This document shows, piece after piece, positions 7,026 through 7,571 of a DNA stretch of 7,571 bases (positions are counted from its first letter, which is position 1; each line of letters opens with the position of its first letter). Location of the stretch: assembly GCA_035288405.1 (NCBI GenBank), contig DATEAK010000206.1, positions 1-7,571 of the forward strand. The letters run 5' to 3'. The notes below the pieces were generated by a model that was not told where the DNA came from, did no database searches, and saw only the letters and a program-made list of their open reading frames with translations. The position numbers and the translations under genes were made by a program. The stretch comes from JACPSX01 sp035288405 [NCBI: bacterium] (GTDB lineage: Bacteria; JACPSX01).

Positions 7026-7571
7026 ATGTCCCCGTTCATTGTTACGCTGATTCCGCTGCTGCCCGCATTGGCTGTGCTGTTGAACGGCCTGTTGGGGTTC
7101 CGTGTCTTCAAGGAGAAGGCCCACTGGCTCGGGGTAGGGTCCGCGGTTCTCTCCTTCCTGCTGGCCCTGCAGGTGATCTGGCAGGTGGCCTTCGAGGGAG
7201 TCCGGGCGGAGATAATTCTCTACGAATGGGTCGTCGCCGGCAATCTTCACGTCAACATCGGATTCCTCATCGATCCCCTGACCGCCGTCATGCTGTTCGT
7301 GGTCACGGGGGTCGGCCTCCTGGTGCACATTTACTCGGCCGGCTACATGCACGGAGACCCGGGTTATCCCCGATTTTTCACCTACATGAATCTGTTCATG
7401 GTCTCCATGCTCCTGCTGATCATGGCAAACAACTACCTGCTGCTCTTTGTGGGATGGGAAGGAGTCGGGCTGTGCTCCTATCTCCTGATCGGATTCTGGT
7501 ACGAGAAAAAGTCGGCCTCCGATGCCGGTAAAAAGGCGTTCATCGTGAACCGGATCGGGGACGCGGGTTTT
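7026..7571 (+). CDS. nuoL: NADH-quinone oxidoreductase subunit L (3' partial)
   Basis: Distal antiporter-like pump of complex I. 182 residues are present before the window ends; the family is usually above 600, so roughly the last 70% is missing. Visible hallmarks are GFLIDPLTAVML (79-90), the loop YMHGDPGYPRFFTYMNLFM (107-125), and FVGWEGVGLCSYLLIGFWYE (141-160) with the conserved E145. The NuoL-specific AGKKAFIVNRIGDAGF closes the window and contains D179. These match E. coli E144 and D178. The ATG at 7026 is preceded by AAGGGAG (7014-7020) at a 5-nt spacing. The protein reads without interruption to the right edge, and the operon probably continues. Confidence 0.97.
   Translation, partial: MSPFIVTLIPLLPALAVLLNGLLGFRVFKEKAHWLGVGSAVLSFLLALQVIWQVAFEGVRAEIILYEWVVAGNLHVNIGFLIDPLTAVMLFVVTGVGLLVHIYSAGYMHGDPGYPRFFTYMNLFMVSMLLLIMANNYLLLFVGWEGVGLCSYLLIGFWYEKKSASDAGKKAFIVNRIGDAGF

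Overview
The window is one strand (+) of a respiratory complex I (NADH:quinone oxidoreductase, NDH-1) locus. It carries nine nuo genes and no other protein-coding gene that I can support. The order is nuoM (5' truncated), nuoN, a 259-bp non-coding gap, then nuoA, nuoC, nuoD, nuoH, nuoJ, nuoK and nuoL (3' truncated). The sequence is moderately GC-rich, uses GTG starts often, and has tight operon packing with two ATGA overlaps. This indicates a free-living respiring bacterium. No gene here fixes the phylum. A Nitrospirota, Methylomirabilota, Acidobacteriota or Desulfobacterota-like source is only a guess.

Region 1 (1-2731) is the end of an operon. NuoM and NuoN are antiporter-like proton-pumping subunits of the membrane arm and overlap by 4 bp. 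Region 2 (2732-2990) has no gene. It holds several short hairpins just after nuoN and, close to nuoA, a good candidate promoter with an extended -10, followed by a purine-rich ribosome binding site. Region 3 (2991-7571) is a new transcription unit: nuoA-C-D-H-J-K-L. NuoC and NuoD form the quinone-side peripheral module, NuoA, H, J and K build the membrane heel and E-channel, and NuoL is the distal pump.

The main oddity is what is missing. The second unit follows the common A-B-C-D-H-I-J-K-L order but cleanly lacks nuoB and nuoI, the two Fe-S subunits that link to the quinone site, and also lacks nuoE, F and G. The A-C and H-J junctions are only a few bases long and leave no remnant. NuoD is also shorter than usual (366 aa). 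It lacks about 24 residues, including the helix with a LIHHF-type motif found in most bacterial and mitochondrial homologues; from memory, chloroplast NdhH and archaeal FpoD also lack it. This fits an 11-subunit-type, NADH-module-free complex whose Fe-S subunits are encoded elsewhere, but the window cannot prove it. The order M-N-A-C-D-H-J-K-L is either a circular permutation of one cluster or the boundary between two tandem nuo clusters.

Smaller points: nuoC and nuoD are in the same reading frame, separated by one amber codon and one sense codon; three tandem heptamers (AGCNNTC) lie between nuoD and nuoH; and NuoM has an unusual hydrophilic C-terminal tail.
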